Of a stretch of DNA of 64,000 nt, positions 17,816-26,090 are shown one piece after another. The DNA lies in NCBI RefSeq assembly GCF_014200405.1, contig NZ_JACHBQ010000001.1:2480001-2544000 (forward strand). Reading direction: 5' to 3'. Below the pieces are notes generated by a model, which made no database searches, was not told the DNA's origin, and worked only from the letters and a program-made list of their open reading frames with translations. Position numbers and translations under genes: made by a program. Position 1 is the first letter of the stretch. Each line of letters opens with the position of its first letter. The stretch comes from Cryobacterium roopkundense (GTDB lineage Bacteria; Actinomycetota; Actinomycetes; Actinomycetales; Microbacteriaceae).

Positions 17816-18970
17816 GTGATCTACCTCGACAACGCGGCCACGACCCCCGTGCGGCGGGAAGCGCTCGAAGCCATGTGGCCGTTCCTAACCGGCGCATTCG
17901 GCAATCCGTCGAGCCATCACCGAGTCGGCGAGGCCGCAGCGGCCGCCCTGCTGCAGGCGCGGCGCAGCGTCGCCCTCTCTCTCGGCTGCCGACCCGGCGA
18001 CGTGGTCTTCACGAGCGGCGGCACGGAAGCAGACAATCTCGCGATCAAGGGTCTTGCGCTCGGCGCGCTCCCGGCGGCCTCGTTCGGTGGGCACGTGATC
18101 ACGACAACGATCGAGCACGAGGCCGTGCTCGAATCCTGCGACTACCTGCGGCGCCGCCACGGTTTCGAGATCACCTACCTGCACACGGATGCGGAGGGCC
18201 GCGTGCCCGCCGACGACCTCCGTGCGGCAATCCGCCCCGAAACCCGGCTCGTCTCCGTGCACTACGCCAACAACGAGGTCGGAACCGTCCAGCCGATTGC
18301 CCAGCTCGCCGCCATCGCCCGGGCTGCCCGGGTGCCCTTCCACACCGACGCCGTCCAGGCCGGCGGCTGGCTTCCGCTAGATGTGAACGTGCTCGGAGTG
18401 GACGCGCTGAGCCTGTCCGGTCACAAGCTCGGCGCTCCCCCCGGCGTCGGCGCGCTGTTCGTGCGCGGTCGCCTGCCGCTTGAGCCGCTGCTCCACGGCG
18501 GCGGGCAGGAACGGGGCAAACGCAGCGGCACCGAGAACGTCGCCGGCGCGGTGGCCTGTGCCACGGCCCTGGCACTGGTCACTACGGAACGCGTCGAAGC
18601 TGCTCAGCGGATCACTCTGCTTCGCAACGATTTCATCGCCGCGGTCCTCCTGGATACCCCCGCGGCGCGCCTGACCGGCCACCCCACGGATCGGCTCCCC
18701 GGAACTGCATCGTTCGTCTTTCCCGGAACCAGCGGTGAGGCGGTGCTCCTCGAATTGGAACGACGCGGCATCGTGTGTTCAAGCGGGTCCGCCTGTGCTG
18801 CCGGCAGCGATGACGCCAGCCATGTATTGACCGGCATGGGCTTCAGCGACGAGGTCGCCCGCACGGCGGTGCGATTCACACTAGCGGCCAGTACGACGGC
18901 GGAAGACACCGCCGAGGCAGCGGCATCCGTTGGGGCCGCCGTCGAGGCCGTTGCGGGGCTCGGCCGCTGA
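17816..18970 (+). CDS. Cysteine desulfurase (NifS/IscS-type) in the NAD operon
   Basis: A 384-residue PLP enzyme that releases sulfur from cysteine as a protein persulfide. The N-terminus is MIYLDNAATTPVR. His101, Asp178 and Gln181 mark the cofactor site, Lys204 (SLSGHKLGAPPG) holds PLP, and Cys327 (CSSGSACAAG) is the persulfide carrier, on a short class-II-like loop. Starting 8 bp after nadC (GTG start), it probably builds the NadA iron-sulfur cluster, as nadS/nifS genes do in other NAD operons; a general IscS role is possible. Confidence 0.92.
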   Translation: MIYLDNAATTPVRREALEAMWPFLTGAFGNPSSHHRVGEAAAAALLQARRSVALSLGCRPGDVVFTSGGTEADNLAIKGLALGALPAASFGGHVITTTIEHEAVLESCDYLRRRHGFEITYLHTDAEGRVPADDLRAAIRPETRLVSVHYANNEVGTVQPIAQLAAIARAARVPFHTDAVQAGGWLPLDVNVLGVDALSLSGHKLGAPPGVGALFVRGRLPLEPLLHGGGQERGKRSGTENVAGAVACATALALVTTERVEAAQRITLLRNDFIAAVLLDTPAARLTGHPTDRLPGTASFVFPGTSGEAVLLELERRGIVCSSGSACAAGSDDASHVLTGMGFSDEVARTAVRFTLAASTTAEDTAEAAASVGAAVEAVAGLGR

Positions 18971-18977
18971 ACCAGGG

Positions 18978-19682
18978 CTACAGCCAGCTCGGCGCCGTCG
19001 GGCTGTCGTGCCGGTTTGAGGTGACAGCCGAACCGGAACGGCCGCAGGCCCACCGGGTCAGCGCCGCCAGGTCACCGGTCACGACGTGCGGGTAGGCCGC
19101 CGCCTGGTCGCCATAGACGCCCCCTGCCGGCGACTCGAGCCGCAGACCGCTGATCTCACCGCGCACGGACCAGGACTCCACAACGTCGCCGAGAATGCGT
19201 TCGAGCACGGCTCCGGGGACGTCGCTGAAGTCCGCTGTCGTGTTAAGGTCCACGGCGTGCACCCACACTTCTCGGGTGCGTATCCAGATGGTCTCTGACA
19301 CGGGAACCACGCGCCCCTGGGCCGTCTGGACCACTCCCGCCCAATTCTCCCCGGGAAGGTTCGTCCAGGCACTATCCAAAAGCATCCCCGAATGGAGGCA
19401 GAGTTTTCGCAACCCGTCGGGCTCGAATGCGGCGCCCGAGTCAATCTCTTCGTTTCGGGCTTCGCAGCTGGCATACATGGGCGTCTCCACGCCGGTTTCG
19501 GCCCAGGATACGAGGCGCGCGATCGCCAAGGCGTTGTAACCCACGTGCGCCGCCACGTGACGCCGGCTCCAGCCTGGCAGCAGCGAAGGGCCGTCCAGTT
19601 CGGCGTCGGAAAGCCCATTCAGCTCTCCGTCGAAGAAGGCCGTTCCGTGGCGGACCGTTTTCAGCATGTCATCGGTGCTCAT
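18978..19682 (-). CDS. Mycothiol-dependent maleylpyruvate isomerase family protein
   Basis: A 234-residue DinB-like four-helix metalloenzyme family member. The Zn-site pattern known from the mycothiol-dependent maleylpyruvate isomerase is present: a His in LPGWSRRHVAAH, and Glu and His in RTREVWVHAVDL, followed by the C-terminal domain. It may isomerise maleylpyruvate in gentisate breakdown, but no other gentisate gene is near, so another mycothiol-dependent thiol transfer is equally possible. It ends 7 bp from the convergent cysteine desulfurase gene. Confidence 0.82.
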   Translation of the reverse strand: MSTDDMLKTVRHGTAFFDGELNGLSDAELDGPSLLPGWSRRHVAAHVGYNALAIARLVSWAETGVETPMYASCEARNEEIDSGAAFEPDGLRKLCLHSGMLLDSAWTNLPGENWAGVVQTAQGRVVPVSETIWIRTREVWVHAVDLNTTADFSDVPGAVLERILGDVVESWSVRGEISGLRLESPAGGVYGDQAAAYPHVVTGDLAALTRWACGRSGSAVTSNRHDSPTAPSWL

Positions 19683-19730
19683 GGTGCCACGCTATCGGAA
19701 CACGCCCGACGCTCGGGATTAACGAGAGCT

Positions 19731-19755
19731 GGCCCGGAACCAGTGGTCCCGGGCC
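19731..19755. terminator. Hairpin downstream of the first initiator tRNA
   Basis: An imperfect inverted repeat (GGCCCGG-A/G-ACCA arms) lies 17 bp past the tRNA 3' end. A T-rich stretch follows on the plus side, so it could stop transcription from either side. Confidence 0.6.
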
Positions 19756-19771
19756 TTTCTTTTATTCTCTG

Positions 19772-19845
19772 TTGCGGGGGCAGGATTTGAACCTACGACC
19801 TCTGGGTTATGAGCCCAGCGAGCTACCGAACTGCTCCACCCCGCG
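19772..19845 (-). tRNA. tRNA-fMet (CAU), initiator, copy 1
   Basis: A 74-base cloverleaf with anticodon CAT in CTGGGCTCATAACCCAG. Two initiator hallmarks are visible: three G:C pairs at the base of the anticodon stem (GGG/CCC) and an unpaired C1-A72 end (CGCGGGG with CCCCGCA). The T-loop is GTTCAAATC. CCA is not encoded. Confidence 0.95.
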
Positions 19846-20042
19846 ACGCTGACCGCTCTTCGGCAATCATCCTACGAAACAGCCTAGTCGCACTGACTTT
19901 TCTCGATCCAGCTATGTTCGTTGGTGTATTTAGTTTAGCCCACTCCGACCGGATCTGTGGACGGCCCAGCAGGCGTGAGCCCGGCGACTATCCTCGACCC
20001 GGCTGCGCGAACCATCCGAACTAGCCAGGGGGCTAAACGAGG

Positions 20043-20073
20043 AAAGGCCCGGAACCATTGGTTCCAGGCCTTT
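20043..20073. terminator. Hairpin downstream of the second initiator tRNA
   Basis: A symmetric inverted repeat with AAAGGCC and GGCCTTT ends and GGAACCA/TGGTTCC inner arms, 14 bp past the tRNA. The A and T flanks make it usable in both directions. Confidence 0.65.
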
Positions 20074-20086
20074 CACTACTTTTCTG

Positions 20087-20160
20087 TTGCGGGGGCAGGA
20101 TTTGAACCTACGACCTCTGGGTTATGAGCCCAGCGAGCTACCGAACTGCTCCACCCCGCG
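20087..20160 (-). tRNA. tRNA-fMet (CAU), initiator, copy 2
   Basis: The sequence is identical to copy 1 over all 74 bases, with the same C1-A72 mismatch and GGG/CCC anticodon stem. TAAATT, about 10 bases upstream of the mature 5' end (20172-20177), is a reasonable -10 box. The 241-bp gap between copies and the separate hairpins suggest two separate transcription units. Confidence 0.95.
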
Positions 20161-20244
20161 CTACAAGTACAAATTTAGCACACCCTGAAAGTCTGCGTGA
20201 CCACTAGCCACTCCTAAGCTCAAATTTATGCCGGTTGGGTATTA

Positions 20245-20291
20245 AATAACAAGGGCCCCGCACCCGAAATCGGGGCGAGGCTCTTGTTATT
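20245..20291. terminator. Bidirectional terminator after the UPF0182 gene
   Basis: A long stem with AATAACAAGGGCC on one side and GGCTCTTGTTATT on the other, 27 bp past the UPF0182 stop. The A and T tails suit termination on both strands. Confidence 0.75.
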
Positions 20292-20317
20292 CGCTCTGCG
20301 AGCAGTACCTGTGCGCG

Positions 20318-23233
20318 CTACTCCCCCAGCAGGGCGAGCATCTTCGCGATCGCATCAGACAACTTCGCGTCGGCCACACCGAAGGCCGCGAAGTCGCCGG
20401 ACGCCAGTGCCGCCTGCTTTTCGCTGAGGGCCGTGTTGGCCGTGGCGAGAAGCGACTTGAGCCCGGCATCCGTTGCCGGGTCACCGGTCGTGGTCGTCGG
20501 GGCTTCCGTGGTGGTCTCGCCGTCTGTCGGGCTCGTCGTCGACGTGTCCGTCTCCGTCACGGGTACGACAGTGTCGCCGGCTGCGGCACCGGAGTCTCCG
20601 CCGAACAGCACGTCCAGGGCGCTGTCGAGGGTGTCCTCGAATGCGATCTGGTCGCCGAAGGCGACGAGGACCTTCTGGAGCAGCGGGTAGCTCGTCTCAC
20701 CCGTTGACTGCACGTAGACCGGCTGCACGTAGAGCAACCCGCCGCCGACCGGGAGGGTCAACAGGTTACCGTTGAGCACGGTCGAGGAACCCTGGCGAAG
20801 CAGGTTGAGCTCGGTCGACACCGTCGGGTCGGCGTTAAACACGTTCTGCACCTGGCCGGGGCCGGGAACAGTGCCATCCTTCGGCAGCGTGAGCAGCCTC
20901 ATCTTGCCGTATCCCTCGGCACGTTCTCCATCGGAGGCGCCGGCATCGGCGTCAACGGCGAGGTAGCCGTAGAGCACGTTTCGACTCGATGCTCCCGTGG
21001 CTTCAGGCTGGAACGTCGTGTACAGCGAGTACGACGGGGCGTCCTGCCCGGGTACCTGCATCGTGAGGTAGTACGGGGGCTGCAGGGTGGGGTTCGACGC
21101 GGGCGAGTCCGGGTCGTTCGGGGAGATCCAGGCGTCGTCCTTGGAATAGAACGAACCGGGGTCTGTGACGTGGTACTGGCCCAGGATCGCTCGCTGCACC
21201 TTGAAGAGGTCCGCCGGGTAGCGAACGTGGCTCATCAGGTCGCCGCTCATCTCGCTCATCGGCTTGACGGTCGACGGGAAGATCTTCTGCCAGGTCTCGA
21301 GCAGGGGCTCCTCGTCGTCCCAAGCGTAGAGGGTGACCTCTCCGCTGTACGCGTCAACGGTGGCCTTGACCGAGTTGCGCATGTAGTTGATGCTGTCGAG
21401 CGCGAACGGCTGCGGCGGGGTTTCGGTGTCGGTGATCGCGTCGCTCAGGCTGACCGGGGTCGAGTACGGGTAGTTCGCACTCGTGGTGTAGCCGTCCACG
21501 ATCCACTTGACCCGACCGTCAACGACGGAGGGGTAGGCGTCGGAGTCGAGGGTGAGGTAGGGCGCAACCTTCTGCACACGCGTGATCGGGTCACGGTCGT
21601 ACAGAATCTGCGACTCCTCGTTGACCGCGTTGGCCAAGAAGATTTGCTCCGACTGGAACTTGAGTGCGTAGATCAGCTGTTTGAACGGGTTGTCAAGCTT
21701 CGGTCCGCCGTCGCCGCTGAACGTGGTGTAGGTCTGGCCGGCGCCTTCGGTTCCCGACGGGTAGTCGAGTTCGATCGGGTCCTGGCCCTCCGGGGCTCCG
21801 ACAATGGAGTATTCGGGCGACGTCTCACCGAAGTAGATGCGTGGTTCGAAGTCGCCGAGGGCCCCAGAGGTCGGGATGCCAGACTCCAGGAACACGGGCT
21901 GGCCGTCGGCGGAACGTTGGTTGCCGTAGGCCGCGACAACACCGTAGCCGTGGGTGTAGATGGTCTTGGAGTTGACCCAGGTGTTACCGGCGTTCAACCC
22001 GTCGAGGTTGAGGTCACGCACCGCGACGACGGTGTCCTGGGACTTGCCGTCGATCATGTAGCGGTCCACGTCGAGGTTGGACGGGAACTGGTAGTACTGG
22101 CGGAACTGCTCGAGCTGGCCGAACGAGTCGCTCACGAGGGCCGGGTCGAGAATGCGGATATTTGCGGTGGTCGTGGCGTCTTCCCGCAACGCGCCGGGCT
22201 CTGCGGTCGTCGAGGCGTTGTACGGGATCTCTTCCACGCCAGCCAGATCGTAGGCGTCGCGGGTGAGGTTGATGTTCTTCTCGATGTAGGGGGCCTCAAG
22301 CGCACGAGCACTGGGGTCGACCTGGAAGCGCTGCACGACCCAGGGGTAGAGCGATCCGATCAGCAGACTCGACACGATCAGGAGCGCGGTGCCGATGATC
22401 GGCAGGCGCCAGCGACCGATTACGGCGGTCAGTAAGAAGAGCAGGGCGACGACGGCAGCGATGCCGGCGAGGATGGCACGGCTCGGGATCGTGGCGAAGA
22501 CGTCGGTATAGCTGGCACCGGTGAGGATGCTGCCCTGGTTGGTCAGGGTCGAGTACTGGTCCGTCCAGATACTGACAGCCTGCAGGAGCAGGTAAAGTCC
22601 GGCGGTAACGGCAATCTGCACGCGGGCGGCCTTCGAGATGATGATCTCGCGTCCGCTCACCCTGATGGACCCGTACAGGTAGCTCGTAGCAAGGGCGACG
22701 AGGGCAGAGATGAGCACAACCGCCGACGCGAATCCGAGTGCCGCCTGGTAGAACGGCAGGTCGAAGAGGTAGAAGGAGATGTCGAAACCGAACTGCGGGT
22801 CGGTGCGACCGACTTCACTGCGGTTCAGCCACATCAGCACAACCTGCCACTGCGTGGCAGCGGCGACACCGGCGAAGAGGCCGAGCAGCGCAGGGATGCC
22901 ATACATCGCGAGACGGCGCAGCGGCTCGATGACCTGCTGGTAGCGATCAAGCTGGGAATTGAGCTTCGCGTACACCGGACGCATCCGGTAAGCGATCTGG
23001 ATGCTAATCCAGACGGGAACGCCCATCGCGATGAAGCCGACCAGGAAGAGCACCGCGGTCGCGATCCACTGGGTCGTCAATACGTTGAGGAACCCCAGTT
23101 GGTCAAACCACAGCACATCGGTATACAGTCCAGCAAAGATAAAGAACAGGATCACCAACCCCGCCACTATCGCTGCCGTGATGGCAAGCGGGGTTCGGCT
23201 CCGTCGGGGAGCGCTGTCGGGTGAAGATGTCAC
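20318..23233 (-). CDS. UPF0182 family large membrane protein
   Basis: A 971-residue protein with about seven N-terminal membrane helices (to about residue 310), a large extracytoplasmic region (about 320-880) and a Thr/Ser/Asp-rich linker near 890-920 before a short helical tail. It is full length for UPF0182, a family widespread in actinobacteria (Rv3193c in M. tuberculosis) with no established function. The GTG start has GAGG 8 bases upstream. It is next to the PDZ/Lon-like protease as in mycobacteria, which hints at a shared envelope role. Confidence 0.9.
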   Translation of the reverse strand: MTSSPDSAPRRSRTPLAITAAIVAGLVILFFIFAGLYTDVLWFDQLGFLNVLTTQWIATAVLFLVGFIAMGVPVWISIQIAYRMRPVYAKLNSQLDRYQQVIEPLRRLAMYGIPALLGLFAGVAAATQWQVVLMWLNRSEVGRTDPQFGFDISFYLFDLPFYQAALGFASAVVLISALVALATSYLYGSIRVSGREIIISKAARVQIAVTAGLYLLLQAVSIWTDQYSTLTNQGSILTGASYTDVFATIPSRAILAGIAAVVALLFLLTAVIGRWRLPIIGTALLIVSSLLIGSLYPWVVQRFQVDPSARALEAPYIEKNINLTRDAYDLAGVEEIPYNASTTAEPGALREDATTTANIRILDPALVSDSFGQLEQFRQYYQFPSNLDVDRYMIDGKSQDTVVAVRDLNLDGLNAGNTWVNSKTIYTHGYGVVAAYGNQRSADGQPVFLESGIPTSGALGDFEPRIYFGETSPEYSIVGAPEGQDPIELDYPSGTEGAGQTYTTFSGDGGPKLDNPFKQLIYALKFQSEQIFLANAVNEESQILYDRDPITRVQKVAPYLTLDSDAYPSVVDGRVKWIVDGYTTSANYPYSTPVSLSDAITDTETPPQPFALDSINYMRNSVKATVDAYSGEVTLYAWDDEEPLLETWQKIFPSTVKPMSEMSGDLMSHVRYPADLFKVQRAILGQYHVTDPGSFYSKDDAWISPNDPDSPASNPTLQPPYYLTMQVPGQDAPSYSLYTTFQPEATGASSRNVLYGYLAVDADAGASDGERAEGYGKMRLLTLPKDGTVPGPGQVQNVFNADPTVSTELNLLRQGSSTVLNGNLLTLPVGGGLLYVQPVYVQSTGETSYPLLQKVLVAFGDQIAFEDTLDSALDVLFGGDSGAAAGDTVVPVTETDTSTTSPTDGETTTEAPTTTTGDPATDAGLKSLLATANTALSEKQAALASGDFAAFGVADAKLSDAIAKMLALLGE

Positions 23234-23328
23234 GAATTGGCCTCATGCTCTGTCAGATCAGGGACTCTCCCATCTTAGTAAATCCAACTCCGGGTCAACA
23301 CCGAAATAGGCCCTGAGCAGGACTCACA

Positions 23329-24438
23329 TCATTTTGACGGGCAGGAAGGCAGGCCGCTCGTGTCCGCTCCGGTTCGAACCGCGTCGAGTGCCGTGATGGC
23401 TTCGTCGAGGGTTTTCACAGAGAAGACCGTGAGGCCGTCCGGCACGTGGCCCGTCACCTCGTCGCAATTGTCTGCCGGGGCCAGAAACCACTCCGCGCCG
23501 GCGTCCCGTGCCCCGTAAAGCTTCTGCTGGATGCCGCCGATCGGGCCCACGTCGCCGGCCTGGTCGATCGTTCCGGTCCCCGCGACGTGGGCGCCACCCT
23601 GGAGAGAATCCGGGGTGAGCTTGTCGATAATGCCCAGAGCGAACATCATTCCGGCACTCGGGCCGCCGACCCTGTCGAGTTCGAGTTCGACGGTGAAGGG
23701 AAACTGATAGGTCGTTGTCACATTGATGCCGAGCACGACGCTCCCGGCGTTCTCGATCGGCGTGACCTCGATGGTCTGGGGCGTACCGTCGCGCAGGACG
23801 TCCACGGCGACGGGCGCGTCGATGCCGGCGATCTGCAGCGCGGCCCGCAACTCCGATATGTTTCCGACTGCCGTGCCGTCGACCGCGGTGATGATGTCGC
23901 CGTCCTGCAGCAGTCCCTCTGCCGGGGACCCGTCGGGGAGGCTCACGACGGAGACCGTCGTGGGGTAGTCGTAGTCGAGGTGGGTGAGCGCCGCAGCGAT
24001 CGCATCCTGCTGCGAATTCACCATCGCGGCCTGGTTCTGGGAGTCGCGTTGCTCGGTGGTCACGTCATCGGGGAAGACCTGGTCAACCGGAATGACGGCC
24101 TGGCTCGGATCGAGCCAGGCCGTGGCAACGGCGAGCCAGCTCGGCCTGGTTTCCCGGTTGCCGAAGACCGACACTGTGAGCAGGTCGAGGTTGCCCTCTG
24201 TCGGGTACACGGTCTCGTCGGGAATCGAGATGAGCGGGGTCTCGACGTCGTCGGCGTTGGGCGCCGTGCCGAGGGTGTTGTAGACGGGACCTGGTTCCTC
24301 GATCACGTACGGGGACGGCACAACGCCCAGGGCGATGCCGGCAACGAGGGCGACCCCGAGGATCGCCCATCCCTTCACGCCCCCGCGACGGCGGGGTTCG
24401 CCGGTGCGCTCGCTCGGCTGTTCGGTGAAAAGCGCCAC
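23329..24438 (-). CDS. YlbL-type membrane-anchored protease (PDZ plus Lon-like S16 domain)
   Basis: A 369-residue protein with one N-terminal transmembrane helix (about 23-43), a PDZ domain (about 160-225, GSPAEGLLQDGDIITAVDG) and a C-terminal Lon-type serine protease domain. The Ser/Lys dyad is visible: Ser in DRVGGPSAGMMFAL and Lys in PIGGIQQKLYGA. The family cleaves envelope or secreted substrates. The GTG start follows GGAAG. It is divergent from the DUF2342 gene with 158 bp between them, the arrangement I recall for Rv3194c/Rv3195. Confidence 0.9.
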   Translation of the reverse strand: MALFTEQPSERTGEPRRRGGVKGWAILGVALVAGIALGVVPSPYVIEEPGPVYNTLGTAPNADDVETPLISIPDETVYPTEGNLDLLTVSVFGNRETRPSWLAVATAWLDPSQAVIPVDQVFPDDVTTEQRDSQNQAAMVNSQQDAIAAALTHLDYDYPTTVSVVSLPDGSPAEGLLQDGDIITAVDGTAVGNISELRAALQIAGIDAPVAVDVLRDGTPQTIEVTPIENAGSVVLGINVTTTYQFPFTVELELDRVGGPSAGMMFALGIIDKLTPDSLQGGAHVAGTGTIDQAGDVGPIGGIQQKLYGARDAGAEWFLAPADNCDEVTGHVPDGLTVFSVKTLDEAITALDAVRTGADTSGLPSCPSK

Positions 24439-24596
24439 CGCGTTACTTCCATCCTTGTGTCGGGTCGTGCTCTGTGTCGGCTCGTGCCGGGCTGTTCGCG
24501 ACAGGCGGACAGCGCAACCCTCTACCTTAGGTCTATTCCCAGCTCCGGCGGGGTTCTCGCACTAGCGTAGAAGTACGTAACTGAGAGGTGCCTGAA

Positions 24597-25961
24597 GTGG
24601 CTGAAGACTCCCGACCCGATGAAGGTCAGAACCCCGAAGACGAGTTCCGCGACATGCTGCGTGACATTCTGTCGGGCAAGTCGTCGATCGATCCGAGCCA
24701 GTTGGCCGGAGCCGCGGGATTGGCCGGGGACCCGGCCAGCCTGGCCGCGTTGATGAGCCAGCTGCAGGGCGCCCTGAATAACAGCGCTGGCGGTGACGGC
24801 GTGAACTGGGAGATCGCTCTCACCCAAGGCCAGGAGCGTGCGGCCGCGGGCCAGCTCAGCCCGACGACCGAACAACAGGCCCAGCTCACGCAGGCCTTCC
24901 ACATTGCCGCCCTGTGGCTTGACGACGTGATCTCCGTGGCCGAACTCACGGTGGAACCTCGTCTGATGACCCGGCGCGAATGGGTGACCGGCACGATGTC
25001 GCTGTGGACCCAGCTGGCCGAGCCAGTGGCCACAAGCATCTCCGACTCTCTCACCCGCGTGCTCACCGACCAGGCACCTGAAGAGCTGCAGAGCATGATC
25101 GCCAACGCCAGCCAGATCGTGCGCAGCATCGGCGGCACCCTGTTCGCCATGCAGCTGGGCCAGGTCGTCGGCCAGCTCGCGAGCGAGGTCGTGTCTGGCG
25201 GCGACGTGGGCATCCCCCTGCTCGGCGAGCAACAGGCCGCTCTGCTCCCGCAAAACGTCGCCGCATTCGGCGAGGGCCTCGACGTTCCGGCAGACCAGGT
25301 ACAGATTTACCTGGCCGTGCGCGAGCTCGCGCACGCGCGACTCTTCCGCCACGCTCGCTGGCTGCGGCTTCACCTGATCAGCTCGATCACCGAATTCGCC
25401 CGCGGGATCACCATCGACTCGAGCCGGCTCGAAGACCTGGCCGCTGGCTTCGATCCGGCCAACCCCGAAGAACTTCGCCAGGCGATGGTGGACGGATCCC
25501 TCATCCCGCCTAAATCCGAGGCGCAGCTGCAGGCCCTCGGACGCCTCGAAACCATGCTCGCGCTCATTGAGGGGTGGGTCGACGTGGTGACCGTCGAGGC
25601 CACCAGCCGGCTGCCCAAGGCCGACGCCATCGCCGAGACCGTGAAGCGGCGCCGGGCCTCCGGCGGTCCGGCCGAGTCGGCATTCGCCACCCTCGTGGGG
25701 CTGGAACTGCGGCCGCGACGCCTGCGAGAGGCGGCGGCCATGTGGCAGGCCGTGACGGATGCCGTGGGCAACGAGGCGAGGGACGCCCTGTGGGCGCATC
25801 CCGACATCGTGCCAACCTCGGACGACATCGACGACCCCCAGGCACTGGTGGCCCGGCTCACAAGCGCCGCTCAGGGCGTCACACCAGAGCTCGACGAGAT
25901 GGATAAGGCCCTCGAAGACCTGCTCAGGGACGACGGAACGGCACGCCCGATCGAGGAGTAA
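24597..25961 (+). CDS. DUF2342 (zinc-dependent metalloprotease-like) protein
   Basis: A 454-residue mostly helical cytosolic protein of the DUF2342 family (Rv3195-like), often labelled zinc-dependent metalloprotease. No classical HExxH is present; candidate ligands are the His pair in RELAHARLFRHARW and Glu in LALIEGWVDVV. No substrate is established. GTG at 24597 was chosen because GAGAGG lies 7 bases upstream; a GTG at 24588 overlaps that site. A clear 11-bp hairpin follows the stop. Confidence 0.85.
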   Translation: MAEDSRPDEGQNPEDEFRDMLRDILSGKSSIDPSQLAGAAGLAGDPASLAALMSQLQGALNNSAGGDGVNWEIALTQGQERAAAGQLSPTTEQQAQLTQAFHIAALWLDDVISVAELTVEPRLMTRREWVTGTMSLWTQLAEPVATSISDSLTRVLTDQAPEELQSMIANASQIVRSIGGTLFAMQLGQVVGQLASEVVSGGDVGIPLLGEQQAALLPQNVAAFGEGLDVPADQVQIYLAVRELAHARLFRHARWLRLHLISSITEFARGITIDSSRLEDLAAGFDPANPEELRQAMVDGSLIPPKSEAQLQALGRLETMLALIEGWVDVVTVEATSRLPKADAIAETVKRRRASGGPAESAFATLVGLELRPRRLREAAAMWQAVTDAVGNEARDALWAHPDIVPTSDDIDDPQALVARLTSAAQGVTPELDEMDKALEDLLRDDGTARPIEE

Positions 25962-25976
25962 GCGAGCGCGCGAGAA

Positions 25977-26016
25977 CAGGCGGGTTGTGATGCCGAGCGG
26001 CACCGCAACCCGCCTG
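25977..26016 (+). terminator. Terminator after the DUF2342 gene
   Basis: A perfect 11-bp stem (CAGGCGGGTTG with CAACCCGCCTG) 16 bp past the stop, without a T-run. Confidence 0.75.
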
Positions 26017-26036
26017 CAACGTTTCCGCAACGTTGC
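26016..26036. promoter_or_regulatory. Candidate operator upstream of the alcohol dehydrogenase
   Basis: Two direct copies of GCAACGTT lie 12 bp apart and also form an inverted repeat, because AACGTT is self-complementary (GCAACGTT-TCCGC-AACGTTGC). The site lies 55-75 bp before the start codon, where a repressor or activator would act. No regulator gene is adjacent. Confidence 0.4.
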
Positions 26037-26090
26037 CCGCCCTACTGTTCTGGGAACGGACAGAGACGTCCCAACCGAAGGAGCCAGGTC

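Noticed and set aside
18978..19682. A gentisate/aromatic degradation locus suggested by the maleylpyruvate isomerase-like gene
   Set aside because: No gentisate dioxygenase or fumarylpyruvate hydrolase gene is in the window.
21170..22435. A 421-codon plus-strand open frame opposite the UPF0182 gene
   Set aside because: Low-complexity Val/Gly/Glu/Arg composition with no motifs; it is an antisense shadow.
24522..26030. A 502-codon minus-strand open frame opposite DUF2342
   Set aside because: It mirrors the real gene's codon pattern, is His/Gly/Arg-rich and shows no recognisable domain.
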